A stretch of 64,000 bases of DNA from Pedobacter sp. KBS0701 (GCF_005938645.2 NZ_CP042171.1:5642001-5706000); one strand, 5' to 3'; shown: positions 51,484-60,689, counted from the stretch's first letter. A program made the numbers and translations. The notes: a model not told the origin generated them from the letters alone.

Positions 51484-51591
51484 TCGTCATCTCGACTGAA
51501 GCGTGGCGGAACGGAGAGATCTATCTTGATAGATTTTGCTTCGCAGAGCCTTCGGGTTCTCGACTTCGTTTCACTCCGCTCGAAATGACGA
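51484..51591 (+). repeat. R1 repeat, copy D
   Basis: A forward copy of R1 with CTCGACTGAAGCG and CGCTCGAAATGACGA ends and the GCAGAGCCTTCGGGTTCTCG core. It lies in front of a terminator and between convergent genes. Confidence 0.75.
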
Positions 51592-51603
51592 CGGTACTGT
51601 ATT

Positions 51604-51649
51604 AACCAAAAAGCGGAGTGATCTCTTCGATCAGCTCCGCTTTTTGGTT
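51604..51649. terminator. Long bidirectional terminator hairpin
   Basis: AACCAAAAAGCGGAG (51604-51618) pairs perfectly with CTCCGCTTTTTGGTT (51635-51649), with an extra TGATC/GATCA stem inside. A- and T-runs flank it on both strands, so it can end both the OYE gene (+) and the TonB receptor gene (-). Confidence 0.85.
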
Positions 51650-51667
51650 GAAATGAAATTAATGAAT

Positions 51668-53980
51668 TTATTTAACCACAGTGAAAGGGATATACAATCC
51701 GAAAGTGATGTTTCTGCCAGGGTTGTAAACGCCTAAATTCAGGTTTTCCTGATCAAAACGACCTGGTTTAAACCTGCTTAAAGCATCATAATATTTCTGG
51801 TTTAACAGGTTATTAGCCGAAACCGATAATTTAACTGGTTGTTTGCCCAAATTAAATGTAGCACCGATTCCAGCATTTAATAAGGTATAACCGCTGGTTG
51901 GCGTTTCAAAAACATCATCCACGCGGGTCTGTTTAAATGCCGAGTTGATCCCTACAGAAAGATAGGCGTCATTTGTGCCTTTAAGTTTAGGCTCGAAACG
52001 CAACTCATTTCTCAATGTTCCGGCAGGAATAAATGAAAGCGGTCTGTTTAGGGTATTGTTCTGTGCGTGAACGTATCCAAAAGTATTTTCGAAATGGATA
52101 AACGGCACCGGGTGAATGGTTAAACTGGCTTCAGCACCATAAAGATTGGCATTTACCTGTCCGTAGCGGTAAACGTCATAAAGTGTACCATCAGCTACTC
52201 TTTGTTCGCCATTGGTAGATGCGTAAATGTAATTGTGGATATAGTTGTTGTAGATACTTGCACTTGCGCTCACAATTTTTCCTTCATATTCTAAAGCAGC
52301 ATCTACCTGGTAACTGCGTTCAGGGTTTAAGGCAGAGTTACCCACCTCGTATCTAAATGTACCCTCATGCACGCCATTCGAACCTAACTCTGCCGGGTTT
52401 GGCGCACGGAAAGCCGAACCTGCATTGGCTTTAAAGTTCAGTTCATCAGTAAATTGATGCGTAAAACCCAATGCGCCGCTTACATTAGAAAACTTGTTTT
52501 TAAACGGTGCAAATTTTTCTTCGCCATCATCAAAAAGTTGCTTTCCGTTATTTTTTCTAAAATCGTAACGGGCACCAATACTAAATGTACTGTTTTCCCA
52601 GTTTTTCTTTGCGTAAGCAAAAGCGCCTAAACCAAAAGTATTGTAAGCAGGGATTAAAAACTCTGTTCCTTTATTTTGGCTATGGCCATCATCTACACTT
52701 ATACCAAAAACGGGTTGCCATCCATTGGTTTCGTGGATATAATATTTCAGATCTGCATTGTACGTTTTAAGATCGAAGAATAAAGCTGGGTCTGGTCCGT
52801 CTAACTCTCGGCGTTGGTTCTGCTGATAGCCAAAATCAGCTTTTAAATTGCCATTACCCAAAATAAAATTGTTGTTCAACGCAATTTTATAATGCCTGAT
52901 ATCCTGACGTGGATATTCTAAAGTACGGTTTTTATAATCATCGTTGGTAAATGCACTACCATCTTCTTTAACAAAATTTCCGTTGTCATCTAAGGTTGGC
53001 TCGTAAAAACCAATGTTGTTGCGGAAACTTGAAACGTTCAAGTGGGTATAACCCCAGCTTTTATTTAACCCCACCATACCACTTAAATCGGTTTCGTTAA
53101 AGCCAGAATTTGGGAAGTAACCTGTAGGCGTTTTAAAAGAATAAGCATTTTTATAGGTTCCACGGGCTCTCCAAACAAAACCGTTTTCGTTACCGTTTAA
53201 CATTAAGGAGTTGGCGGTAAGTCCGTTGTTGGTAGAGTAGTTACTAATAAATTCACCTTTTATCTGTCCTTCTGGTGCTGAACTAGGCTCTAATAAGTTA
53301 ATTACACCGCCTAATGCGTCCGAACCATAAATTAATGATGCTGCGCCACGTAAAACTTCGATTCGGTCTGATTTAAACTGATCGATTTCGATGCCATGTT
53401 CGTCGCCCCATTGCTGGCCCTGTTGTTTAATTCCGTCATCTAAAGTTACAATCCTGTTGTAGCCTAAACCTCTTATTACCGGTTTGGAAATAGAAGGTCC
53501 GGTAGTGATCTGCGATACTCCGGGGATTTTAGTTAATGCGTCTATTAAATTGGTAGAAGGCTGCAATAACTGATCTTTGCCTACTATCGCCGACGAAGCA
53601 CTATTTCGTTTGCTGGTACTACTGATTAAACTTCCTGTGATTACGATTTCCTTTGTTTCTATTGCAGTAGGTTGTAAAGAAAATTCTAAACCGGCTGCGC
53701 TGGCAAAGTTTACCACTTGCGTAGCGGTTTTGTAGCCTACGTAATGTACTTCTACCAGGTAACTCCCTTTTGAGGGAAGGTTGTTTAAAGTAAATTCTCC
53801 ATCATTGTTAGTTACGGCCGAAACCTTTAAATCCGGAATAAAAATGGTTGCCCCTGGTAAAGTTTGTTTTGTGCTGGCATCAATAACCCTGCCTTTTATA
53901 TCTTTTAAAACGGCAGCGAAAACAGTGCTGCTTAATAACGTAAATAGCATTACCAAGCCGATAAGCTGTAATTTTTTCAT
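51668..53980 (-). CDS. TonB-dependent outer membrane receptor
   Basis: This 770-residue protein has a signal peptide (cut near residue 22), a CarboxypepD-regulatory-like domain (about 25-110) and a plug domain (115-235, with SDRIEVLRGAASLIYGSDA). A 22-strand barrel ends in a terminal aromatic-type strand (NITFGLYIPFTVVK). The plug has the EIDQFKSDRIEVL segment typical of metal/siderophore receptors. It requires TonB-ExbB-ExbD. The small His/Cys-rich gene upstream on the same strand suggests a metal substrate, which is an inference. Confidence 0.88.
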   Translation of the reverse strand: MKKLQLIGLVMLFTLLSSTVFAAVLKDIKGRVIDASTKQTLPGATIFIPDLKVSAVTNNDGEFTLNNLPSKGSYLVEVHYVGYKTATQVVNFASAAGLEFSLQPTAIETKEIVITGSLISSTSKRNSASSAIVGKDQLLQPSTNLIDALTKIPGVSQITTGPSISKPVIRGLGYNRIVTLDDGIKQQGQQWGDEHGIEIDQFKSDRIEVLRGAASLIYGSDALGGVINLLEPSSAPEGQIKGEFISNYSTNNGLTANSLMLNGNENGFVWRARGTYKNAYSFKTPTGYFPNSGFNETDLSGMVGLNKSWGYTHLNVSSFRNNIGFYEPTLDDNGNFVKEDGSAFTNDDYKNRTLEYPRQDIRHYKIALNNNFILGNGNLKADFGYQQNQRRELDGPDPALFFDLKTYNADLKYYIHETNGWQPVFGISVDDGHSQNKGTEFLIPAYNTFGLGAFAYAKKNWENSTFSIGARYDFRKNNGKQLFDDGEEKFAPFKNKFSNVSGALGFTHQFTDELNFKANAGSAFRAPNPAELGSNGVHEGTFRYEVGNSALNPERSYQVDAALEYEGKIVSASASIYNNYIHNYIYASTNGEQRVADGTLYDVYRYGQVNANLYGAEASLTIHPVPFIHFENTFGYVHAQNNTLNRPLSFIPAGTLRNELRFEPKLKGTNDAYLSVGINSAFKQTRVDDVFETPTSGYTLLNAGIGATFNLGKQPVKLSVSANNLLNQKYYDALSRFKPGRFDQENLNLGVYNPGRNITFGLYIPFTVVK

Positions 53981-54097
53981 GTGTTGGGTATAAATAAAAA
54001 TGATCAGAAAGCCCGATACATAGCCTGTTTGAAGCTAGGTTTAGGTTTCATGTAAATAAAAATTGGTTTAGCGCGCTTGCGCTTAGAAATGAAAAAA

Positions 54098-54430
54098 TTA
54101 AGCTAAAGGAGGGCCGCGTAAGCAGGTACGCTTTATTTCGGTAAAAGCATTCTTTAACGTAGGTTCGGTACGGTTAAAGATTTTAGCTGATAAAAAAATC
54201 CTATAAATGTGGTGTGTTTGCACATAGTTTTTTTCAAAACTAGCATTACAGATTAAACAGGTATCGCCATGAGCCTGTACGTGGCTAACATGTTTACAGT
54301 TGACCTCTTTCTCCACAACAGGAAGAGGACTATGATGGTGAAATACACTCCATGGAGTTAAAGCAATAGCAAATACGATCAGCATAAATGCCGATAAATA
54401 TTTCTGAATGTTTAGTCTATGCTTTTTCAA
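54098..54430 (-). CDS. Small His/Cys-rich protein upstream of the TonB receptor gene
   Basis: This is a 110-residue protein with a probable TTG start at 54430 (no in-frame ATG before the membrane segment). Residues ~12-27 are hydrophobic, followed by FHHHSPLP, a NCKHVSHVQAHGDTCLICN cluster and a short tail ending RGPPLA. The order of a TM anchor, His and Cys cluster, and RGPP-type end resembles small copper/zinc-linked proteins such as DUF2946. It precedes the TonB receptor gene on the same strand by 117 bases. Metal binding is probable; exact family and metal are not certain. Confidence 0.6.
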   Translation of the reverse strand: MKKHRLNIQKYLSAFMLIVFAIALTPWSVFHHHSPLPVVEKEVNCKHVSHVQAHGDTCLICNASFEKNYVQTHHIYRIFLSAKIFNRTEPTLKNAFTEIKRTCLRGPPLA

Positions 54431-54544
54431 CAGGTCAAAAGTAGTAATTCCTGAGCAATTATATATATTTGAAAAGTAACATTACTTTTATAAGTGCACT
54501 AACCAACAATTTTCGCAAAGGTTTGAGACTAAAACTAATCACCA

Positions 54545-55117
54545 ATGAAATTTATCAGGAAAAATATATTCAATACTTTATTTGTCATTTTCCTATTGGT
54601 AATTGTTTTTGTACCCGATGCAAAAGCATTTTTGATTAAAGGCTTGATGGAGATTGGTTTTTATAAACCCAACGTTGAAACGCCAAAAGAAAATGTTGCA
54701 AGTCTCAATGGGATCCGGTTTAAAGATGTAAAAGGGAATCTCATTGATCTTGGCGATTTAAAAGGCAAAGTTATTTTCCTCAACTTTTGGGCAACCTGGT
54801 GCCCGCCGTGCAGGGCCGAAATGCCTTCGATTTACAAGCTTTACACACAATTTAAAGACGATAAAGATGTAGTATTCATTTTTGCTGATGCTGACGGAGA
54901 TTTTGCTAAATCGGGCAAGTTTATGTCCGACCGCAAATACACAATGCCAATCTATAAAGAAGAAAGTGATATTCCGGAAAAAGTATTTGCCGGTGCCTTG
55001 CCTACAACTGTTGTTTTTGATAAGCAGGGCAGGCTATCATTCAGACATGAAGGTGTCGCAAATTATGCCGATCAAAAGATCATTGATTTCATCAATAAAT
55101 TAAAAAGTAGCCGTTAG
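54545..55117 (+). CDS. TlpA-type thioredoxin-fold protein, membrane-anchored
   Basis: This 190-residue protein has an N-terminal signal anchor (residues 8-25). A TlpA/ResA domain has WATWCPPCRAEMPS (CxxC: Cys86, Cys89), the FIFADADGDFAKSG region and the cis-Pro segment ALPTTVVF. It should work in the periplasm, reducing or oxidising disulfides in exported proteins or cytochromes. It is divergent from the His/Cys-rich gene across about 115 bases, so a link to metal handling is possible. Confidence 0.9.
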   Translation: MKFIRKNIFNTLFVIFLLVIVFVPDAKAFLIKGLMEIGFYKPNVETPKENVASLNGIRFKDVKGNLIDLGDLKGKVIFLNFWATWCPPCRAEMPSIYKLYTQFKDDKDVVFIFADADGDFAKSGKFMSDRKYTMPIYKEESDIPEKVFAGALPTTVVFDKQGRLSFRHEGVANYADQKIIDFINKLKSSR

Positions 55118-55183
55118 CTCCTGTTAAGCTTAAACTTTTCTAAATCATCCAGCATCAAATTTGATGAAGAAATAATATATGTA

Positions 55184-55216
55184 TTTGCAATATATGTAGT
55201 TAACTACATATATTTG
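55184..55216 (+). promoter_or_regulatory. GNAT-MarR promoter with an embedded operator dyad
   Basis: TTTG (55184-55187), 21 bases, then TATATTTG (55209-55216) match Bacteroidota consensus. A perfect 13-bp half-site dyad (AATATATGTAGTT at 55189-55201; AACTACATATATT at 55202-55214) fills the spacer and overlaps the -7 element. Bound there, the MarR protein encoded in the same operon would stop RNA polymerase. The GNAT start codon is at 55234. Confidence 0.7.
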
Positions 55217-55233
55217 TTTTATAATAATTAGCC

Positions 55234-55737
55234 ATGCAAAAAGAATTTAAAATTGAACGTTTAGATAATCAATTCTGTGAAGCGATTATCGGGTTGATCC
55301 TGCCCATACAACAAATAGAATTTAATGTAGCTATCGATCTGGCTGCACAACCCGATTTGTTGGATATCGAAAAAAATTACGATGGTACTGGAGGCGCATT
55401 CTGGGGTGCCAGGCTAAACGGCGAACTTATTGGTACCATTGCCTTAATTGCACAACCCGATCATCATGCCGGTGCCATCAGAAAGATGTTTGTTAAAAAA
55501 GAATTCCGTGGAAAAGCGCTTGGGGTAGCGCAGGCTTTATTAAAAACCCTTATCGGATATTGCGCAGATAATAACCTGGATAAGGTATATTTGGGTACCA
55601 AAAATATATTGCAGGCTGCCTGCCGCTTTTACGAACGTAATGGATTTAAACAAGTGGTTATGGAAGATCTTCCGGTTTATTTTCCCCGCATGGCTGTAGA
55701 CAACGTGTTTTATGGTCTGGATTTAAAATCTGTTTAA
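55234..55737 (+). CDS. GNAT-family N-acetyltransferase
   Basis: This 167-residue protein has a single GNAT domain. The AIRKMFVKKEFRGKALGVAQ segment carries the acetyl-CoA pyrophosphate-binding loop (R/Q-x-x-G-x-A) and IGYCADNNLDKVYLGT the following strand; CRFYERNGFKQV is typical of its end. The acceptor substrate is unknown. It overlaps the MarR gene by one base and is transcribed from a promoter with a large operator, so its product or substrate probably relates to the ligand sensed by MarR. Confidence 0.88.
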   Translation: MQKEFKIERLDNQFCEAIIGLILPIQQIEFNVAIDLAAQPDLLDIEKNYDGTGGAFWGARLNGELIGTIALIAQPDHHAGAIRKMFVKKEFRGKALGVAQALLKTLIGYCADNNLDKVYLGTKNILQAACRFYERNGFKQVVMEDLPVYFPRMAVDNVFYGLDLKSV

Positions 55738-56219
55738 TGGAACAAAATGTAATTGATGCTTCTGGCTTACTCGCCATTTCTACACGTTTACAACGGCTCA
55801 GCGACCAGATCCGTAAGGACGGATTATTGATTTACAAAGCATTCGGAATCGATTTTCAACCTAAATGGTTCCCGGTGCTGTATACTTTATATAAAAAATC
55901 GACCATGAGCGTCGTTTCTCTTTCTGATGAAATCGGTTATGCCCATCCTTCTACCATCAGTTTGTTAAAGGAACTGGAGAAAGAGAAACTCATCCGTTCT
56001 AAAAAGGATAAGATTGATACCCGTAAACGCCTGGTAGAACTTACCGAAAAGGGCAAAACGCTACTGTCAACCATGGAACCGGTTTGGGAAGTGATTATTA
56101 AAGCCACAGCAGAGATTACAAATACAGAAAATAACCTGATGAAAGCCATAAATGAGGTAGAAGCCGCACTACAGGAGAAAAGCTTTTTGCATAGGGCAGA
56201 GGTTTATATTAAAAAATGA
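55737..56219 (+). CDS. MarR-family transcription regulator
   Basis: This 160-residue protein is a winged-helix MarR repressor (VSLSDEIGYAHPSTISLLKE is the recognition region; KKDKIDTRKRLVELTEKG the wing). It overlaps the GNAT gene by one base, so the two form an operon. It most likely binds the dyad at 55189-55214 and represses its own promoter. MarR proteins usually respond to small phenolic or redox-active molecules; the ligand here is unknown. Confidence 0.9.
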   Translation: MEQNVIDASGLLAISTRLQRLSDQIRKDGLLIYKAFGIDFQPKWFPVLYTLYKKSTMSVVSLSDEIGYAHPSTISLLKELEKEKLIRSKKDKIDTRKRLVELTEKGKTLLSTMEPVWEVIIKATAEITNTENNLMKAINEVEAALQEKSFLHRAEVYIKK

Positions 56220-56290
56220 TTGAGTGAGCCATTGATTGAATGATTGAATTTTGAAAGGGGTTAACCAATGATTTTACTATTTTTGCTGCC

Positions 56291-57349
56291 ATGATTTCAT
56301 TTTTCGAGGCTTCGCTTAAACAACTTTCCATCCACCACACCGGTAATAAACTGGTTGAAGAGTATTACAAATTATCTGATGCCCCGTTAAAAATCGAGGA
56401 TAAATTATTAGGAAACCTGCTGATGCAGTATTTCTTAAAGCCTTTCGAAAAAGTTAATGAAGTTTACCGTTTTTATCACCCTAACGATAATTTACAACTG
56501 AACGAAGTATTCCATTTTGCACATGAGATTTTTGAAAACAATGTGCTTTTTCATGAAGACTCGCAGCAACTCGCCAAATATTTATACGATGTGGCCAACC
56601 ACCCCAAAATTAAATCGGGTGAATTGTATGTGGCTTATTTCGAAAAAGTGCAGATAGAAGGCGAGCAGTTGGATGTTTTAGGGATTTTTAAATCGGAAAC
56701 TAAAGATACCTACCTAAAGGTTTACCCCGAGCTGGATGGTTTTAACATGAGTTACGAGCAGGATGCCATCAGCATTAATAAATTGGATAAGGGCTGCTTG
56801 ATTTTTAATGTAGAAAAGGAAGAAGGTTATAAGGTAGTGGTGCTGGATCAATCTAAAAGCAGCAACGATTCTGCTGTTTACTGGAAAGATGAATTTCTTA
56901 AATTAAAAATCAGGAACGATAGTTATAACCAGACCAATAACGTTTTGGGCGTTTACAAAAACTTCGTGACGCAGAAACTGGATGATGATTATGAAATCAG
57001 CAAAGCGGATAAAATCGATCTTTTAAACCGTTCGATGAAATACTTCAAAGAGAAGGAAACTTTTGATATCGAAGAATTCGGGAATGAGGTAATCGGTAAT
57101 GCAGAAGGGATCGAATCGTTTAAGAACTATAAGAAGAACTACGAAGAGGAGTTTGAAAGTCCGATTGCCGATCATTTTGAGATCGCCGAATCTGCCGTTA
57201 AAAAACAGGCCCGGGCTTATAAAAGTGTGTTAAAATTGGATAAAAACTTCCACATCTATATCCATGGCAATAAAGACATGATCGAGAAAGGTTACGACGA
57301 TGATAAATCGATGAACTTTTACAAGGTGTATTTTAGGGAAGAAGAGTAG
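56291..57349 (+). CDS. Nucleoid-associated protein NdpA family
   Basis: This 352-residue protein matches the NA37/NdpA (YejK) family, with an N-terminal core (IHHTGNKLVEEYYKLSD), ELYVAYFEKVQIEGEQLDVL and a C-terminal part containing HIYIHGNKDMIEKGYDDDKS. E. coli YejK binds nucleoid DNA and interacts with topoisomerase IV. In Bacteroidota the family is a housekeeping protein of poorly known role. It is a single gene. A perfect 9-bp inverted repeat with a 26-base loop (57350-57358 and 57385-57393) follows directly but has no T-run. Confidence 0.9.
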   Translation: MISFFEASLKQLSIHHTGNKLVEEYYKLSDAPLKIEDKLLGNLLMQYFLKPFEKVNEVYRFYHPNDNLQLNEVFHFAHEIFENNVLFHEDSQQLAKYLYDVANHPKIKSGELYVAYFEKVQIEGEQLDVLGIFKSETKDTYLKVYPELDGFNMSYEQDAISINKLDKGCLIFNVEKEEGYKVVVLDQSKSSNDSAVYWKDEFLKLKIRNDSYNQTNNVLGVYKNFVTQKLDDDYEISKADKIDLLNRSMKYFKEKETFDIEEFGNEVIGNAEGIESFKNYKKNYEEEFESPIADHFEIAESAVKKQARAYKSVLKLDKNFHIYIHGNKDMIEKGYDDDKSMNFYKVYFREEE

Positions 57350-57376
57350 CATTAGTCCTGAGTCTCTTGGCGATCG

Positions 57377-57553
57377 TCAATTTTGGACTAATGTTAAAAA
57401 AACCAATTCCTCGGTCTGTGTCTCCACCAATGCTATTAACTTAATGCTGCCACCTTTTTCTGAATAGATTCCAAAAAAGTCTTTTATCTGAGTAATTGTC
57501 GAAATATTATACTCAACAGATTTCTTAAAAAGGTTTAATAGTTTGATTTTCAA
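57377..57553 (-). CDS. Possible small protein (58 residues), function unknown
   Basis: A minus-strand frame of 59 codons has protein-like composition (MKIKLLNLFKKSVEYN-type start with a TTG codon, then KGGSIKLIALVETQTEELVF and a VQN end). There is no ATG and no clear ribosome site or promoter. It may be a remnant of a larger gene or a real small gene. It lies between ndpA and an R1 fragment. Confidence 0.3.
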   Translation of the reverse strand: MKIKLLNLFKKSVEYNISTITQIKDFFGIYSEKGGSIKLIALVETQTEELVFLTLVQN

Positions 57554-57614
57554 ATATTTACATATATATACAATTGGATTGATTGGGAACAGATCAAGGG
57601 AGAGTTATAGTCGG

Positions 57615-57697
57615 ATCTTCATTTCAACTGAAGTGCAGCGAAATGGAGAAATCTTTTAATATAGTCCAAATATTTCTCCACTGCGCCAGAAATGACC
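57615..57697 (+). repeat. R1 repeat, degraded copy E
   Basis: A shorter and diverged R1-like element with CATTTCAACTGAAGTGCAGC, GAGAAATCTTTTAATAT and a GCGCCAGAAATGACC end. The CAGAGCCTTCGGG centre is lost. Confidence 0.5.
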
Positions 57698-57710
57698 ATA
57701 AAAATCACCC

Positions 57711-60152
57711 CTAATTCTTCATCCTTCCCTGTTCTGCTTCGGTACCTGTTGAGCGTCTACGGGCAGGTTTAATCTCATTTTTGCCAAAACGGTAAGTAAA
57801 GCTGATTCTGCCAATGCGTGTTTCATTTTTTTGATGTAACGAGTAGGTTAAACCAGGATAGGCGCTTGATAAATTATTTTCAGACATATTAAATACATCT
57901 GATAAGGCCAGCTTCAAACTTGCTTTTTTGTTAAACAGCGATTTGCTCAAACCTGCATCAATATAGTAACGGGCTTTTAAACTTAGCGTTCCATAATCCA
58001 GCGGCGATTCGTAGCTACCGTTTATTTCCGCTGTAAAACCGTCCATAATGGTAAAGGTTTGCTGCGATTTAAATTGGAAAGATGTTTTTCCGGTTTTTAA
58101 AGCACTCCCGGCCAGGTCTGGTGCTTCAAAACTGAGATAAAAAACATTTAAGTTATTATTGGTCTGCCACCATTTCGTAAGCTGAACGGGTATATTTAAA
58201 TTGGCATTGTAGCTGATGTTTATGGCAATATTTGCATTGGTTTGATATAAAGATTGATTTGCTGCATCTGGCAAAATTACCTCAGCAATTACATCGTTAA
58301 TCCTGCTATAGCCTATAGAGAGCATATACTTTTGCAACAGGGTATAACTGAGCTCAAAATTGTGTGTATACTGTGGGTTTAAAAATGGATTCCCTTTGCT
58401 ATAGGTAAATTCATCTAAGTAATAAATAAATGGATTTAAAGCATCATAACTGGGGCGGTCTATCCTTCTGCTATAAGAAAACCCTAACTGATTGTTTTTT
58501 GAAAGCGTTTGCTGAACAAATAACGTTGGAAAGAAATCCCAGTAATTTCGCTCCACAACGGTATTTTTAGTAATTAAATTTCCTTTCGAATTGGTTTGCT
58601 CAACCCTTAAACCAATCTGTACACTGGTATTTTTAAACTGTTTGTTAATATTGGTATAAGCCGCATTTACATTTTCATCGTATACAAATTGATTGCTTCT
58701 TTTAACATCATTCTTCCACAAATCATTTACATACACTTCAGCCTGGAGATCGTTATCCGTTTTAACCCAGCTGCTTTTAACCCCGGCTTCAAGTTTAACC
58801 GTTTTGTTTAGCGAAACGTTATAATCGATTTTAAATGCCTTGATGTCAATAATCGAAGGGGTGCTGTTCCTGGTATATATGACCGGGCGGATTCTGTCTC
58901 CATTTTGAAACCGATAATCGTTTTCATAATTAGAACCATCGTTTCCTTTGTATTTGGAATAATCTACATCTGCCGAAATTTCTGAACCCGCAGTATCCAG
59001 AACAGATTTATAATTTAAGTTATAAGAAACGTTATTGTATTTGTTTGCCTGCAATGAGTTGGTTATCAGGCTGGAATCTGCTCTTTGAAAAGACGGACCA
59101 ATTAAAGTATTGTTTGCGGAAGCTTCGGTGCCATGGTTGAAATATCCATTTACCAATATACCAATAGTGTTTTTCTTATCGATAAAATAGTCTAAGCCTG
59201 CTTTAAGGTTATTGTTATATTGTTTTCTTTTGCTCTCACCTACCTGCATAAAGTAAATATCGGGTGTACCATTCGAAATCCGGTCGATAGAGATCAGATT
59301 ATCACGCTCAAACTTGCCATAGTTGTAGTTGCCAAAAAGATTAAGTTTCTGTGTACGGTGGTTCAGGTTTAAACCTGCATTTCCCCTTAGGTTTTTACCA
59401 TATCCTAAAGATCCGTTTATACTGCCATTTGTTCCGCCATTTTTGTTTTTCTTCGTTTTGATGTTTATAATTCCTGAATTACCTGAAGCATCATATTTGG
59501 AAGATGGATTGGTAATCAACTCAATGCTTTCTATGTCTGAACTCTGCATATTCCGTAGCAGGTTGGCTACATCGGCACTACTCATATAAGTTTGCTTGCC
59601 ATCCAATTGAATTAAGACACCCTGTTTGCCCATCATCGAAATTTTATCGTTTTGATCTACCGTTACGCCTGGTGCTTTTTGTAAAATTTCCAGCGCGGTT
59701 GAACCTGTCATAATCGAACTATTGGAAACGTTCATCACGATTTTATCCATTTTTCTTTCGATTAATGGCTTGGTTATCGCTACATTCACTTCTTTTAAGT
59801 TTTGAGTGCTTGCAACAAGCTGTGCCGTTCCGAAATCTACTTTTTGATTATCTTCTGTTAAAACAATGGTTTTACTTCTAAGCGTTTTATAACCCATGTT
59901 ACTGGCTTTATAATAATAGCTCCCCTTACCCGAAACATTGAAATTAAATTTTCCGCTTGGATCGGTAAATGCTGTTTTAACCACGCTGGAATCTGATGCT
60001 TTAAAGAGTACGACGGTAACATAATCTGCAGGTTTTTTGGTCTCATCTAAAATTACCCCACTAATATTCGGTTTAGCATTTGTTTGCGCAAAACCTATTG
60101 TGACATTTAAAAGAAGTGTAAGGGTTAATATTATTTTGTATAGTGTTTTCAT
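57711..60152 (-). CDS. TonB-dependent receptor-like outer membrane protein (OMP_b-brl_3 type)
   Basis: The ATG at 60152 gives 813 residues with a signal peptide (MKTLYKIILTLTLLLNVTIGFAQ). A CarboxypepD-regulatory-like domain (about 27-105) is followed by a plug-like part with SSDIESIELITNPSSKYDAS and an outer-membrane beta-barrel ending in RISFTYRFGKN and a basic tail. It lacks the classic aromatic last residue. Such receptors import peptides, siderophores or polysaccharide fragments; no substrate clue or SusD partner is adjacent. An upstream ATG at 60209 is possible but would lack a proper signal. Confidence 0.85.
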   Translation of the reverse strand: MKTLYKIILTLTLLLNVTIGFAQTNAKPNISGVILDETKKPADYVTVVLFKASDSSVVKTAFTDPSGKFNFNVSGKGSYYYKASNMGYKTLRSKTIVLTEDNQKVDFGTAQLVASTQNLKEVNVAITKPLIERKMDKIVMNVSNSSIMTGSTALEILQKAPGVTVDQNDKISMMGKQGVLIQLDGKQTYMSSADVANLLRNMQSSDIESIELITNPSSKYDASGNSGIINIKTKKNKNGGTNGSINGSLGYGKNLRGNAGLNLNHRTQKLNLFGNYNYGKFERDNLISIDRISNGTPDIYFMQVGESKRKQYNNNLKAGLDYFIDKKNTIGILVNGYFNHGTEASANNTLIGPSFQRADSSLITNSLQANKYNNVSYNLNYKSVLDTAGSEISADVDYSKYKGNDGSNYENDYRFQNGDRIRPVIYTRNSTPSIIDIKAFKIDYNVSLNKTVKLEAGVKSSWVKTDNDLQAEVYVNDLWKNDVKRSNQFVYDENVNAAYTNINKQFKNTSVQIGLRVEQTNSKGNLITKNTVVERNYWDFFPTLFVQQTLSKNNQLGFSYSRRIDRPSYDALNPFIYYLDEFTYSKGNPFLNPQYTHNFELSYTLLQKYMLSIGYSRINDVIAEVILPDAANQSLYQTNANIAINISYNANLNIPVQLTKWWQTNNNLNVFYLSFEAPDLAGSALKTGKTSFQFKSQQTFTIMDGFTAEINGSYESPLDYGTLSLKARYYIDAGLSKSLFNKKASLKLALSDVFNMSENNLSSAYPGLTYSLHQKNETRIGRISFTYRFGKNEIKPARRRSTGTEAEQGRMKN

Positions 60153-60445
60153 ATTTAGGTGTTTATTCTTAAAAAAATGGGCAAAAAGCTTTCTATAACG
60201 CATGTACATGCGCTTTCAATTTAATTGCCTTCTTATTTTAAAGTTTAGTCCGGAAACGAAAGGTTCCCATGATTGTGTTATAAGTAAGACGACCGTTTTT
60301 TAAAAAGGTTACAAGGATTTAAAAAAAGTCCGAAGTTGGGAGTCTGAAGTCAGGAATAAATTACACTGTAACTCCAATATGGTCGTCATGGTGAGGATTA
60401 ATTTATTGTATAGATCAATATAAATGACATGCCTGTTAAGGCATC

Positions 60446-60532
60446 GCCATTCCCAACTCGATTGGGAATCTTAATGCCGTGGTAGGGTTTTAGGTAGCAT
60501 TAAGATTTCCGCCTGTGCGAGAATGATGATCC
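60446..60532 (+). repeat. R2-like repeat, copy 3 (diverged)
   Basis: It shares a GGGAATCTTAATG stretch, a mirrored CATTAAGAT and a final GAATGATGATCC with the copies at 23998 and 31251. The central part is different, so this is a tentative family member. Confidence 0.35.
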
Positions 60533-60643
60533 TTCTTTGCTATTGGTAAAGAACTTTTTAATGGACCCTGTCAGTTAATCAATTAAACAGTTTAAAAAAT
60601 TAACCCTTGCTCATAAATTAACCAATGACCAATGAATCAAACT

Positions 60644-60689
60644 AAAAAAGCCATAGATAACAAGTTCGTACCTGCACATCTATGGCTTT
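60644..60689 (-). terminator. Terminator of the M49-like gene
   Basis: AAAGCCATAGAT (60647-60658) pairs perfectly with ATCTATGGCTTT (60678-60689). On the minus strand the hairpin is followed by six T, about 26 bases after the stop of the M49-like gene. Confidence 0.85.
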
